Shown here piece by piece: positions 1 to 12,600 of a stretch of 64,000 bases of DNA. The DNA comes from Arion vulgaris (Eukaryota; Mollusca; Gastropoda; Stylommatophora; Arionidae). The notes under the pieces were generated by a model, which did not search any database, was not told the DNA's origin, and saw only the letters and a program-made list of their open reading frames with translations. The position numbers were made by a program, and so were the translations under genes. Numbering within the stretch: the stretch's first letter is position 1; each line of letters begins with the position of its first letter. The stretch spans positions 88,149,703 to 88,213,702 of the forward strand of contig CM036753.1 of NCBI GenBank assembly GCA_020796225.1, read 5' to 3'.

Positions 1-1425
1 CTTTTCTTCCCACACGTTATACTATCGGTAGTTTTACATATGATCTTTGTCACTTTTCTTCCCACACGTTATACTATCGGTAGTTTTACATATGATCTTT
101 GTCACTTTTCTTCCCACACGTTATACTATCGGTAGTTTTACATATGATCTTTGCCACTTTTCTTCCCACACGTTATACTATCGGTAGTTTTACATATGAT
201 CTTTGTCACTTTTCTTCCCACACGTTATACTATCGGTAGTTTTACATATGATCTTTGTCACTTTTCTTCCACAGTTATACTATCGGTAGTTTTACATATG
301 ATCTTTGTCACTTTTCTTCCCACACGTTATACTATCGGTAGTTTTACATATGATCTTTGTCACTTTTCTTCCCACACGTTATACTATCGGTAGTTTTACA
401 TATGATCTTTGCCACTTTTCTTCCCACACGTTATACTATCGGTAGTTTTACATATGATCTTTGTCACTTTTCTTCCCACACGTTATACTATCGGTAGTTT
501 TACATATGATCTTTGTCACTTTTCTTCCCACACGTTATACTATCGGTAGTTTTACATATGATCTTTGTCACTTTTCTTCCCACACGTTATACTATCGGTA
601 GTTTTACATATGATCTTTGCCACTTTTCTTCCCACACGTTATACTATCGGTAGTTTTACATATGATCTTTGTCACTTTTCTTCCCACACGTTATACTATC
701 GGTAGTTTTACATATGATCTTTGTCACTTTTCTTCCCACACGTTATACTATCGGTAGTTTTACATATGATCTTTGTCACTTTTCTTCCCACACGTTATAC
801 TATCGGTAGTTTTACATATGATCTTTGTCACTTTTCTTCCCACACGTTATACTATCGGTAGTTTTACATATGATCTTTGCCACTTTTCTTCCCACACGTT
901 ATACTATCGGTAGTTTTACATATGATCTTTGTCACTTTTCTTCCCACACGTTATACTATCGGTAGTTTTACATATGATCTTTGCCACTTTTCTTCCCACA
1001 CGTTATACTATCGGTAGTTTTACATATGATCTTTGTCACTTTTCTTCCCACACGTTATACTATCGGTAGTTTTACATATGATCTTTGTCACTTTTCTTCC
1101 CACACGTTATACTATCGGTAGTTTTACATATGATCTTTGCCACTTTTCTTCCCACACGTTATACTATCGGTATTTTTACATATGATCTTTGTCACTTTTC
1201 TTCCCACACGTTATACTATCGGTATTTCTACATACCGTACTTGTCCCTTTTCTTCCCACACATTATTATATCGGTATTTCTACATACTATACTTGTCACT
1301 TTTCTTCCCACACGTTATTATATCGGTATTTCTACATACTATACTTGTCACTTTTCTTCCCACACATTATTATATCGGTATTTCTACATACTATACTTGT
1401 CACTTTTCTTGCCCAAGTTATACTG
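1..1425. repeat. 52-bp tandem repeat array (minisatellite)
   Basis: About 27 head-to-tail copies of a 52-bp unit starting cttttcttcccacacgttat. Copies up to about 1160 differ almost only at one T/C position. From about 1170 on, units drift (gtagtttt becomes gtatttct, and tatgatctttg becomes tactatacttg), so the array ages toward its right edge. The left edge is outside the window. The short open frames inside it come from the repeat and I do not read them as genes. If the KLHL10 gene extends upstream, this array is probably in one of its introns. Confidence 0.97.
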
Positions 1426-1430
1426 ACAAT

Positions 1431-2330
1431 TCATGAGAAGAAATAATAATAATACTCTATTGAATATTAATGGAAACTAAAGGGTCTAAAAACAAAAGGA
1501 TTTAGTCCTTGCACTGGTTTTATTTTCCATAGAGTATGTTCTCAGTCAATATTGTGCGTTCTCCGAATACAACATTAGCTGTAATTGCTCTCACACTAAT
1601 AGACTGATTCTCCGCTGGAAGCTAATTCTTAATTATTATACTTGTTGGCATACACGATCTGATATAACAAAACAAAGAGTCATTCTTAGGTTGAAATTGG
1701 CGCGCCTTGGCTGAAAGATGTTTTCATTTCCTACATAACAAACAACAATAACAAACACATAACTCTCCTCTACCAAGCTCTGTCCCTTACCCTGACTGTA
1801 CACTACCATTTATTTCCCGCCATCCTTCTTGATATTCTCCCAATTGTTTATCTGTTTTTCTCTTATTCTCCTGCCTTTCATCTTCCCTTTCAAAATAATT
1901 TTCAACAGTGTCATCTTTCTTAAGGGGATTAAAGTTCGTGTTCAGCAACTCACAAAGAAAGTGACGAAGATAAATGCATAAGAACACATTAAGAAAAAAG
2001 CATGGGTTCCTTTCCTGGAACCGACAGGGACAGTGAAAGAAGGGAAGGCCGAGAAATGCACGGAGACGGGATTTGGAGGCAGAGATTAACAATATTAAGA
2101 AGAGCTGGAGGGAGCTGCAGGAGATAGTTAGAGATAGGAAGACTTGGCATGAGTTGGTTGAGGGCCTATGCCCATTCCGAGTTTAAAGGCAGACAGAGAG
2201 TGAGAGAGAGAGAGAGAGAGAGAGAAGGGAGATATTAATACTCGTCTTATTTCGCTTTTTAAAACAAAATTCACAAGTTAGCACAAGAAAAGTGCTTACT
2301 TTAGAAAAATAGTTACAGTTATAGTACAGG
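1431..2330. other. Non-coding stretch with dispersed repeat fragment and (GA)n
   Basis: I see no supportable gene. Bases about 1600-1765 are a diverged copy of a segment at about 12365-12530 (shared gattctccg, tgttggc, tacac, ctctgatataac-like and gcgccttggct-like blocks), so this is a dispersed repeat of unknown class. A (GA)n microsatellite lies at about 2200-2226. Confidence 0.6.
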
Positions 2331-2492
2331 CAGTGGCGGCTCGTCATTAGGGGCAAGTGAGGCCGGCCCCACCAAAATTATGTGTAACGTGTATTTTCTT
2401 TATGAATTAAAATATAACCTAACCCAGAATCATGATTTTTCCGCAAATTTTTGTCTGGCCCCACCAACAAAAATGATCACGAGCCGCCACTG
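2331..2492 (+). mobile_element. hAT-type MITE, copy A
   Basis: A 162-bp element with terminal inverted repeats CAGTGGCGGCTCGT and ACGAGCCGCCACTG. It is flanked by a perfect 8-bp duplication AGTACAGG (2323-2330 and 2493-2500). An 8-bp target duplication and CAG-starting termini are hallmarks of the hAT superfamily. It has no coding capacity. Copies B (29180) and C (34836) are the same family. It was inserted into the first bases of the mariner-type element that follows. Confidence 0.93.
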
Positions 2493-2496
2493 AGTA

Positions 2497-2766
2497 CAGG
2501 GTGTTCAAGATAGAAGCAGCTCCATTGACAAATCAAAAGTTGCCAAGTACGCATTGCGTTTTGTCTATTTACTATTTAAACCGGTTTTGACTAGCTCGCC
2601 CTCTGTGATATTTGTTTATTGCCCCTTCCAGCACCATAATTACAGACCATCACAAAAAAGACGCGCTCACTTCACCTATACTACATCATAATTAAACTTT
2701 CTGATTTTCTTAAACGTATGCCAGATTGGCTCCCTTGACGAGGCTGCTTTTATCTTGAACACCCTG
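2497..2766. mobile_element. mariner-type MITE with 24-bp inverted repeats
   Basis: The termini CAGGGTGTTCAAGATAGAAG (left) and its inverted match at 2743-2766 agree at 23 of 24 positions, and each end is flanked by TA. Terminal CAGGGTGTTC with a TA target fits Tc1/mariner non-autonomous elements. There is no open frame. The first bases were duplicated when the adjacent hAT MITE landed. Confidence 0.85.
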
Positions 2767-3059
2767 TATTATCTCATCAGGCATAAACGTGTACGCTTTA
2801 AAACATATATATATATTGAGCACAAAGAACAGAGAGAACATCCTATGTATCAGTTCCAGTCTCCAGTTTTATCTGCAACAACTGTGGCAAGGATTGCCAC
2901 TCCAGAATAGACCATTACAGCCACAAGAAACGTGATTCAACGCAAAACATGCTACGTGACACAAGACCTATTGTCTCCTGAGACAAAGAGGCCAATGAAT
3001 GAATGAAATATATATATATATATACATGAAGTCCTCTCATTGCCTCTAAACGTTACATA

Positions 3060-3262
3060 CGGCATGTAAAAAATGTATACATACCGCTCTGTCCTGGGCA
3101 ACTCGCTCAATATCTTCAAAGGAAATTGAGTCGGATATTTCTTGCCTCTCTCAGCAAAGTTCGCTTCAGGGTTTCTTTAGGGCGTCCTCTCTTTCTTGAA
3201 CCCATTGCATCCTACTTCAATATTCTTCGACCATTTCTTTTCAAGGTATTCCATGCATAGTT
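3060..3262 (-). pseudogene. LINE 3'-end remnant (RT C-terminal tail)
   Basis: On the - strand, short frames read RKRGRPKETLKRT followed, after a frame change, by EDIERVAQDRAV. This is the usual tail of RTE/CR1-like reverse transcriptases (RGRP..W/LKR... and A.DR..WR). Related remnants occur at 59500 and elsewhere in the window. It is disrupted and not functional. Confidence 0.7.
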
Positions 3263-3464
3263 CTCTCTTCTCTAAATTTCATAAGCATACATTAAAGAAA
3301 AATGGATAACAGTGACACGAATCAGTCTTTATATTAGAAACCAAGTTTTATTCTATCTTAAATTTTATGTTACTGTAAAACATGGTTTTTTTATCATAGC
3401 TTTAATATACATTTTATCTCCGAATAATCCAGCATTACTGGTTGTTATATCCTGTCACTGGTAG

Positions 3465-3611
3465 GTCAAGTCACATGACTACGTGAAGGATAGTGAGCAA
3501 TGCCGACCAATCATCATTGAGACTCTACGCTTCCTGTACGAGTTGGACATGGATGATCGAAGGGAGGTGGACATGAGCAACCCTATCGCACGCCCCAGAA
3601 TACCACATGAG
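3465..3611 (+). CDS. KLHL10: KLHL10-like exon: end of BACK region
   Basis: The acceptor is ggtag before GTCAAG and the donor is GAG|gtaatt. The exon is 147 nt, 49 codons, entered and left in phase 0. It encodes the last BACK helices (DYVKDSEQCRPIIIETL) and the conserved linker NPIARPRIP that leads into the propeller. It is the first exon of the gene visible here. Confidence 0.92.
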
Positions 3612-6600
3612 GTAATTTGCACTTTTTGTTATAATTGGTAGTGCCACTAGCCCCGTCGATACACTTAGTACAATATATACTTGTCGTAGTTACTATTAGC
3701 ATTTCGTAAAACAATATATAAATGAATTTCAAAACTTACATACTATTTTACAATGGAAATAAATAACGTATTTGTGTTATAGCACATTATTTATCTACGT
3801 GTATACAAAGAGATCAGTGGTAGTGAGCTCGATCACAAACCCAAGCGTACCTGGTTCAAACCCAGGGTGAGCAAGTTTGGAAGCAAATTCCAAAAGTTGA
3901 TGGCTACGTCCTTTAGGATATGCCACGATTTTCATTCATACAAAGAGATAGAGAGGGAGAGAGAGTACGAACGATGTATATATATATATAATTTTACTAT
4001 GCCAAGGTACTCACGCTGTTATTCTTCTTCTGCGAACGCCCGCTGTCTGCTCAGGCGGAAGTCAGGACGCCTGGTAAACTCTTCTGACTGAGTTTTGCGT
4101 GAGGTCTACTTACCGTTTTACCAGTGTCCCTCACCATGCGGTCAACCTTCGCTATCTTCAGAGGTACTTGAAGATTAGATCCTTCAAGTGTGATCGTTAC
4201 AGGAAACCTGTTGTCCACGAAACACTTGCCTTGAGCGCTCATATCATCGGTACTTTTACGGCCTGTGTTGATTAGTGAAGTTCGACGTCTCTATCGGATT
4301 TCCTGCGTTTGGTGAGATCGTTCCTTGCACATCGTATGAAAACATTCTTTAATTATCTTTTAATGCCGTATATTTGGGCTTGGATCTACGCCAAAGAGTA
4401 TTTACTACTTTTCTGACTGGGCGAGGTCGTTCCGGTTTAGGTGCTCTAGGACTAGTCATTGGAACGGTCACTTTTCTTGTATTCATTGCTCTTTAACAAT
4501 CCTTTTCGCCGTATATTTCGGCTTTATTATCTGCGCCTAAGAAGAGTATGTCTACAGTATGCGTCCTTTCTGACTATGTGAGGTCGTTCCGGATTAGGAA
4601 CATTCTCAGTCATTGGAGGCCCATGTGCTTGTCTCGAAATACGATTATTTGTTGCTGTTTTATTGGCCTTTATATGATCTGAGCCATGGTGTTTGGACGT
4701 CACCTTACTCGATGTAGGATGATCGGCGTCCGAAAAGTATCGCCCTTCGTCAATGCTTGGGTTTGTACCAGTCAAGCCTTTACATTATCGGCCTTACTTT
4801 TCTATCCACGGTGAGTTTATTCCTGTAAAGGAGTATTCACAGCCGTTTCGAGACGCATGTCTGCACTTGGCAATTCGCAACGTTTACTCTGCATTTTCCC
4901 TGCCCCGGGAAACACTGAACTGGAACTGCCCACCGATATCCTAGAGGGTCTTTTTATTCGGCGCTAGCAACGCAACTGAAATTTTGCAATCGTCAATTTC
5001 ACCCCCTTCAGTTCTTCCGGGGATGTTAGTTGTTAGTACAACAGTACCGTGCTCGGTTGTTCAAGGAGGAGCAGTTTCGTCAGGCACAAGAACACAACTT
5101 TAGAGTTTGTGCTCGACCAACCTTACCCAATAGATGTGTCTGCGCTCGGCCTCTGATACGGAGTTTACTCGCAATCCTCCCTTGTATCGTCGCTGGTAAT
5201 TATAGTGCTGCCATTGAATCCGGAAGAGTTGGTTTTGTTTCTAGACGACTCATATGCTACTGTTTCTTACGTTTGCCTTGCATTTGTGAAACTTTTCATC
5301 GGACCTCGGCCAGGAGATGCGTGCATTTTATTCATGGGTTTGGACCTGTATTACGTTTCTGTGCGTGCACTACTGCCACTACCTGTAGCTCTCCATCGAT
5401 CCCAACCTGTTTAGCCAGACATGATTCTCTGTCTGTTTCCAGGGTAACTACGTGGAGGTGAGGTAGGATCTTGATTAGTGCCAGCTCACAAAACCTGATG
5501 CGACGTTGTCCCTTGACTACGCATTTGGCCCCCACATGATGCTGTTATGAATTCCAAAGTAAGAGCACTTGTCAAGGTATTCACATTACTCTTGAATACA
5601 TTCAAAGGTTTGAACCACCAAACAAGAACCCATAGTACCTTTATTCGACGCATTCTGGAATCAGTTAAACCACAGCCAGGCTCTAGCACAGGCCAGACAA
5701 CTGGCTGGGTATTCCCTGACCTAGATAAGAAAGGGATCTGGAAATTACAGATGTTTGATAGAACACTGCATGCTTTTTGCAATTTTACTCAATTCTGTGA
5801 GTCTATGGTTATTTATTGGTGAATAATATTTATAATATTGATATTCCTTATTGTTAAACTTAACTTGTTGCATAATATGACTTCGAGTTAGCATTTTGTG
5901 TTGATTTTAAAATGAATTCGTCTATATACACCAATACTGGAATGCGAGGTCACGTGGTGTAGTTGGGGTCTGATTTCCCACAATTATTACCTGAGCCCGA
6001 AGGCCCAGTAGTTTATAGTTGGCTCTTGTTAAACCTACACTTGTATAATGGATACTGTGTTTTACACAATGCGCGAGCTCAATGGACTTGAATGTTTTGT
6101 TTTACCATATATACCTGGTACTTTTGTCTCATTCTTTGACTAACATCGGTTTTGCAAGAGTAACCATGAGTTTGTCTTTCAAAATTAATTTACGCTGATT
6201 CAATGCCATTTTGTGGGTCCCTGGTTCATGTACGTACTGTTCAGAAGAATATGAATTTCAAATTCTAATGTTGTTTAAGATACCATATTTATCTTGTTGA
6301 TGTGTATAGGTGATGTTTGTGATGGGAGGCTGGAGTGGAGGAGCACCAACAAACATGGTAGAAACATATGACACCAGGGCTGACCGCTGGATTGTATGCC
6401 CTGTGGCTGACGCCGGTAAGGAAGAAACGTAAATACAAACGTGTAAGAAATGTAGACTATTACCCCGTATCAAACATGTAAGAAATGTAGAATATTACCC
6501 CTTATAAGACATGTAACAAATGTAGAATATTACCCCTTATCAAACATGTAAGAATTATTTTTTTTAAATTGTCGTTTGTGAAACATGTTATTTTTTATTG

Positions 6601-9600
6601 CTTACTGAACTGACGTCATAGGCCCTCTGCCATTCAAGCATCCAACTCAACTTCTACAACGTGCAATTTCAAAGACCTTAAATCGCTGGAAGGATTCAAA
6701 GTCAACTTTAGTGTTCTCATCCAACAGTAGGTCGCCAAACAACCGAAAAACATTTACCTTATCCATCCCAAACTACCCAACAATCGATTCTTTCGATGCA
6801 AGCATGTGCTATGTGCTATTCGGTTTACCTCTCACATCTCTACCTCTTGTGTCAACTTTCTTGACATCACCATCAGCCAATCTACCATCACTACATCAGT
6901 ATACTATAATCCTACTGATGCACATAGTTTTCTTCTGTATACCTCTTCCCATCCCCAGGCCTGTCGTGACTTTACCTTTCAACTCTTACGCCTTCGTCGC
7001 CTCTGTAGCGAGGACGAATCTATACCCAGAGAATGTGCTTACATCTGCCATGCATCGGGTTCAGTTAATTGCTCGCCATGAGGCCCTTTCCAACCAACAT
7101 AGAACTTCAAATTCTGACAGGGTTAAACTTATCTTAACTTTCCCCCCTCATAGTTCCCTGGTGGAAAAAAGTCTTATTCCATCATCTCCCTATTCTTCAG
7201 TCTGATCCTGAGATACGTTCAGTCTTCCAACACTATCCTTTGGTGGCGTACAGACGGGACATAAGGATATGTTGGTATACAGTCGCTTCAAGCATAATAT
7301 CCAGAGTCAAATTGGCACTACCCAATGTTTCCGTCGGCGCTGCAATACGTGTGCATATGTAATACAGACACGCACTGTTTCTTTTCCAAAAGCCACGTAT
7401 GTTATTCAAGACAGTTTCACGTGTGAGTCCCGCAATATCATCTATGCCATCACATGTAAACGGTGCAACAATGCCTATATTGGTGAGACCGGTAAGAGGC
7501 TCAGTGACCGATTCGCCCAACACTTGTGCGATATACGCCAATGCTCTGTCACCCCTGTAGCCACTAATTTCAATGATACTAGCCATTCAGGAGCTTGCGA
7601 TGTCCAGGTCACATCCATCCGATCATGCTCCTCTGATGATCGCAGTCGATTTGCCCTGGAGAACCGTTTTATTTCGTTGTATGGTACCTTGCAACCTCTT
7701 GGACTCAACGCATTACATTCCTATGCTTCTTAGTACTTTCTCATCTCATGCCTTGTAATTTATATGTATATTTGCTTCATATATATAAGTTATATATTCA
7801 CTTAATTGTTTATTGTTTCTCTTCTTTTCCGCTTCTGGTTTTGTGTTGCACTCATTTTGTTATTCGTTTTATTCCCAGTTTTCATTAGATAGGTTTGAAT
7901 GTTTCAATATGTAATCGTCCATTTGTAGTGTTCGTCGAAATTCGTTACTCTTGTTGTGTCGTTTGCTTGATAAAGGCCCTTTGGTCGAAACGTTGCTGTA
8001 TATCGTCACTGTTTCTGTATTTTGTAAAACTATAGTACTTTGTTTTTTAAATGTTTCGCTAAGAATTGTATTGGATTGTCATGTATCAAATACATACGAT
8101 TTCTAGCAGCTTGTCATGTATCAAATACATACGATTTCTAGCAGCTTGTCATGTATCAAATACATACGATTTCTAGCAGCTTGTCATGTATCAAATACAT
8201 ACGATTTCTAGCAGATTGTCATGTATCAAATACATGATTAAAATTTTCTTATCACCTGTTTTGCATCATTTCTATCGTTGTTCCATTTTCATTAGATAGG
8301 TTTGAATTTCTAGTAATTGTCAGTAGGTTTGTCAAATTCGTACTTTTAGCAGTTGCTTGATCAAATGGCAAACGTTTTAGCACTGTTCATGTATCAAACT
8401 ACATATGATTTCTAAATGAGATTGTCATGTATCAAATACATACGATTTCTAGCAGATTGTCATACATTTGTCATGTATGAATGTTTGTAGATTGTCATGT
8501 ATCCAATATTATTCATTAAAAAACATCAATGTGTTTCTCATTCAGTCATATTATATCATATGATTCATTATAATGTTACATGTTCGGCTTATCTATACGT
8601 TTCATTGACTTTACCTTCATCAGCTGCATTTCATATTTTAGTTAGCCTACGTAAGTGAATAAGATATCTTACTTTCATATTTCCTTCATACATTTCTTAA
8701 AGTGTTTGGAAATGGCTTATGAGAGAGAGCTACCGTAATGGCTCTCTGATCTGAGACATCACTCAATGACAATTCGTTTTTTCTCCTTGGAGGTGGAATG
8801 GGGGAAGAGTGTCTGGTCGAATGAATTAGAGAGTGGCTCCGATTCGGGAGACCTGGTTCGTTCCCGGTAAGGCCAATGAGCGTTTTTCTGTTCTGTCGGG
8901 AGCATAAAGAAAAAATCCTGACATGAACAGTTTCGTGATTTATGTATATAAAAATATACCATCCTAATAGAAAAGAAGACCATTTTTTCCGTTTTCAAGT
9001 ACAGGTTTCCCAGCAATTTCAGTTGAGACTAAAAGACAGATCATAAATACAATTTTCATACCAACACTATCCTACTAGAGCCAATCTTAGACACTGACAA
9101 AAGAACAAGAAGGGAAAATTACGACCTGCCAAATGAGATGCTTGAGGAAAGCAGTAAATGAAACAAGAGAGACCGTAGAAGAAATGAAGAAATTAAAACA
9201 GTCCGAACAACAACTGTTGTTAGATTCATTGAAAAACAGAGACTCAAATGGTTTGGCCACTTGGTGAGAACGGACCCGAATACACCAGGTGCAAGAACGT
9301 ACAACCTGCAAATGGAATGATCAAGAGAAAGGGGCAGACATAGTAAAATATGGATTATTGGAGTTACAGACATCTTAAAACTCTAGAACGTGCACTAGCT
9401 CGAAAACCGATCAACAGTTAAACCTGCGACGCCTAACGGTAAAAAGCAGAGAAGGACACAGGAAAAGAAATAAGTACAGGTCACAATAAATGTCCGTACC
9501 ATCTATTCAACAATCTGAAAATAACAAATTTTTATGAGTTGACTGTGGTTCTGACAAAATAAGGGCAGAACATCTCTTGCAAAAGTGTGCAGATATAATG

Positions 9601-12600
9601 AACAGATTGATCGTCATTGATGTCATTCCGAAACAAAATCTTTGATAAAGCTAACTCCTCCTGATACATACCACCAAGGGTCAATGAGCTGGCACTGATA
9701 AAGATTCTACCCCACCTCCAAGTGGGGGTCCTGGTAATAGACTAATGTCTGGCTAAGCGGGTATGGATCGAAGGAGAGCTACTCTGGAATTAGTAAAAGG
9801 ATAGGTGCAAACATGTTCGATTTGAGATCTGATCGCAATACAGACGATGAGAATCTCAGAAATGCACCTAGACGTCTCTCCTGTCCGATATTCAAAGATG
9901 ACTATTTCTCTTCTCTCTCTCGCGATCACCACTCAGACCGATGTATCAGATCTCACCATAAATTCTATTTATGTGGAAATCTGATCCATGCAGCCTTAAC
10001 ATTGGTGTGTTTTACGTCACATCTTCAGCACCATTTGGAGCTCTGGTGCTTATCCTTCGGCAATGTGTCCGGTTTCAGCCAGCATTTACTTGGTTCGCTC
10101 TCCGTTCTGTAGTCATCTAGTGTTTTTACGGTGTGGGGTAGCTAGCCCCACTTCCAACCTCATTAGTCGCCTCTTACGACATGCGTGGCAGGTAACAGTG
10201 GTTCTATTTTTACACCACAAATTTGGGCCCCGGTAACCACTCAGGCGAATGACTATTCAAAGTGCCGCCCGCGTGATTGCCGGGGCCCGAATTCGGGGTG
10301 AAAAGAGAACCACTAATGCCTTCCACATGCTGCTTACAGCGAAAGTGGAGTTTTAGCGTGGGACTAGCTACCCCATCTTGTAAAAAACACTTAGCTTTAA
10401 ACAACCATGATCAAGTACATGAGAGCTTGCAAGGCCTTGGTTGTGGATATATGCCTCGTTGGAGGTGAAAGGGATAAAGAAGAAAGAAGATTCTTTGAGC
10501 ATATTCAGTTTGATGTGTGAGAATTTACACATGAGAAAAAGATATAATCAATAAATATTTAAACACTTTCACAAGATCCAGAAGGGCTGGTTTCGGTATA
10601 AGGAGATGTCGTCTATAGAAGTTCCTAACCTCCAGCGGCTTAGTGTATATACTGTCCTGGGCATGCGGGTGTTTACGGTAATGAGAGAGCGGACAGGTTT
10701 GCATCAACAGCATCGATTATTGGGGAGTTGAAGAGGGATAAGGGGATGTTCTTCGGGGTCTCCGCTAGTGTCTGTTGGATGAGGACACTAAAATAGATGT
10801 TGAATCGATCAAGCGATTTAAGCAGTTTGAAGTTACCGTTGTACTAGATGCCTGAGATGCAGAGTAAGAGGTGTGTTTAATCAGCGAGCCACAGGAACCA
10901 TACTTTAGGCATACTCTTCGATATCTGTTGGGGAGACTGTGCACCTATGGGTCTGCCCGGAGTGCAATGACATCAGTTTAGTAACCAATAACCAAGCACT
11001 TTCAAAGAATAGAATAATAATGAATTAGCTATATACCTATTATAATTAGCTATAATATTGGACACCTATCTTAAAAATACTTGTCAGTGCACCCGGATAA
11101 CTTTAAACGTATATATTGATAATACATGATCTCCTTGTTCGTAAACGTCGCTTTCTTTCTAGGTCCACGGGCCTATCACGGAATGATCACAATGGAGCAT
11201 ACAATCTATGTCATAGGGGGATTCGATGGAGTAGAATATTTTAACAGTTGCAGAACTTTTGAGCCCTTAAGCAAAGTCTGGGCTGAAGCACCCCCTATGA
11301 ATTGCAAAAGGTAGGAGCAGACTAGCTATTTTAGACATGTATCACATTCTTCATTTTGTTTCGATACTAACTTGGTTTAACTTTGCGCCAAGTCTTGTGT
11401 ATTACGTGTATATAAGAGGAACGCATATTGCACATATATTGTTGTTAATTAAAGAAATATATAAATTAAAATACAGCCCTTCTTGACATACACACGTTAC
11501 GTTTAAAATGTACTAAAACATATAAAATCATTTTTGGAGTGTCACGATCTTTCATAATCATCAATATAAAAGTGGTCAATATGTTTGAATACTCGCTGTT
11601 CTTTTGTGAGCCTCGGGTTCGTAGCAGTTACCGATACATTCTCTTTCCTAATTTTATCGGTGTCTTTCTTTTGTTGGAAAACCTCTCTATCTAATGTAGT
11701 TTTCTGCAGTTCTATGCCTCATTGATTTATATTTAAAATGTTCAAAACTTTTCATGTGTTTCCGCATGTTTATAAAATACACATAATTGGGCTGTAATTG
11801 CCTTCCCAGGGACTTCAACCTCATCTTGTAGGACACGGAAACAACACATAAAACATGCCGGCCACGTTTTTAGCGATTTTAAAATGAAAAATTATTTTTA
11901 GCTTTCGGTGCATTAAAAATTTTAAAAGTATGTCTAAAAATATTTTCTTAATGTTGTAGTTGAAGTCTTGGATGGTTAAGATTCCTTTTTTTTTAAAATC
12001 AGGATACCTTTTTAGTTGTTTTAATCAGGAAACGCCTTCGTCTTTACTTTGACTTCTTGCTTGTCTTCATGGGAAAACCAAATCTTGAATGTTTTCTACT
12101 TTCGATGGAAGCTATTTTGTTTAGAACTTAAAAGGGATATAATGAAAAGTGAGACAACAAAAATGAGGGACAAAAATACTGAAATCGTACAATTTCTAAA
12201 GTTTAGAACATCAGTAGTTTGTTCAAATTTAATTGTTTTACAAAATATGCCTTTTTATCATAGTTTAACTGTCTAGATCGTTCAAAATTACTATCAATAA
12301 AGAAGAAATACAAAATTCATAATTAAAAACATTTGAGACTGAATAAATAGAAATCAGAATTTGACTACAACGGATTCTCCGAAAGGAGTTAATTCTTATT
12401 TTCATGTTTGTTGGCCTACACGCTCTGATATAACCAATAAAAGGTTCGCCTTAGATTGAAAGGGCGTGCCTCGGCTTAAAGAGGCTTTAATCCCCTACTA
12501 AACAAATAAAGAAAATCACAAATAATAGAAAAAGCATGTGATATAAACACATGCAAATTAACAGACACACACATTTTGAGGACGTGCACTTTTCTTGTGA

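Noticed and set aside
1787..2092. 101-codon - strand frame
   Set aside because: Low-complexity composition, no start or splice context, no family resemblance.
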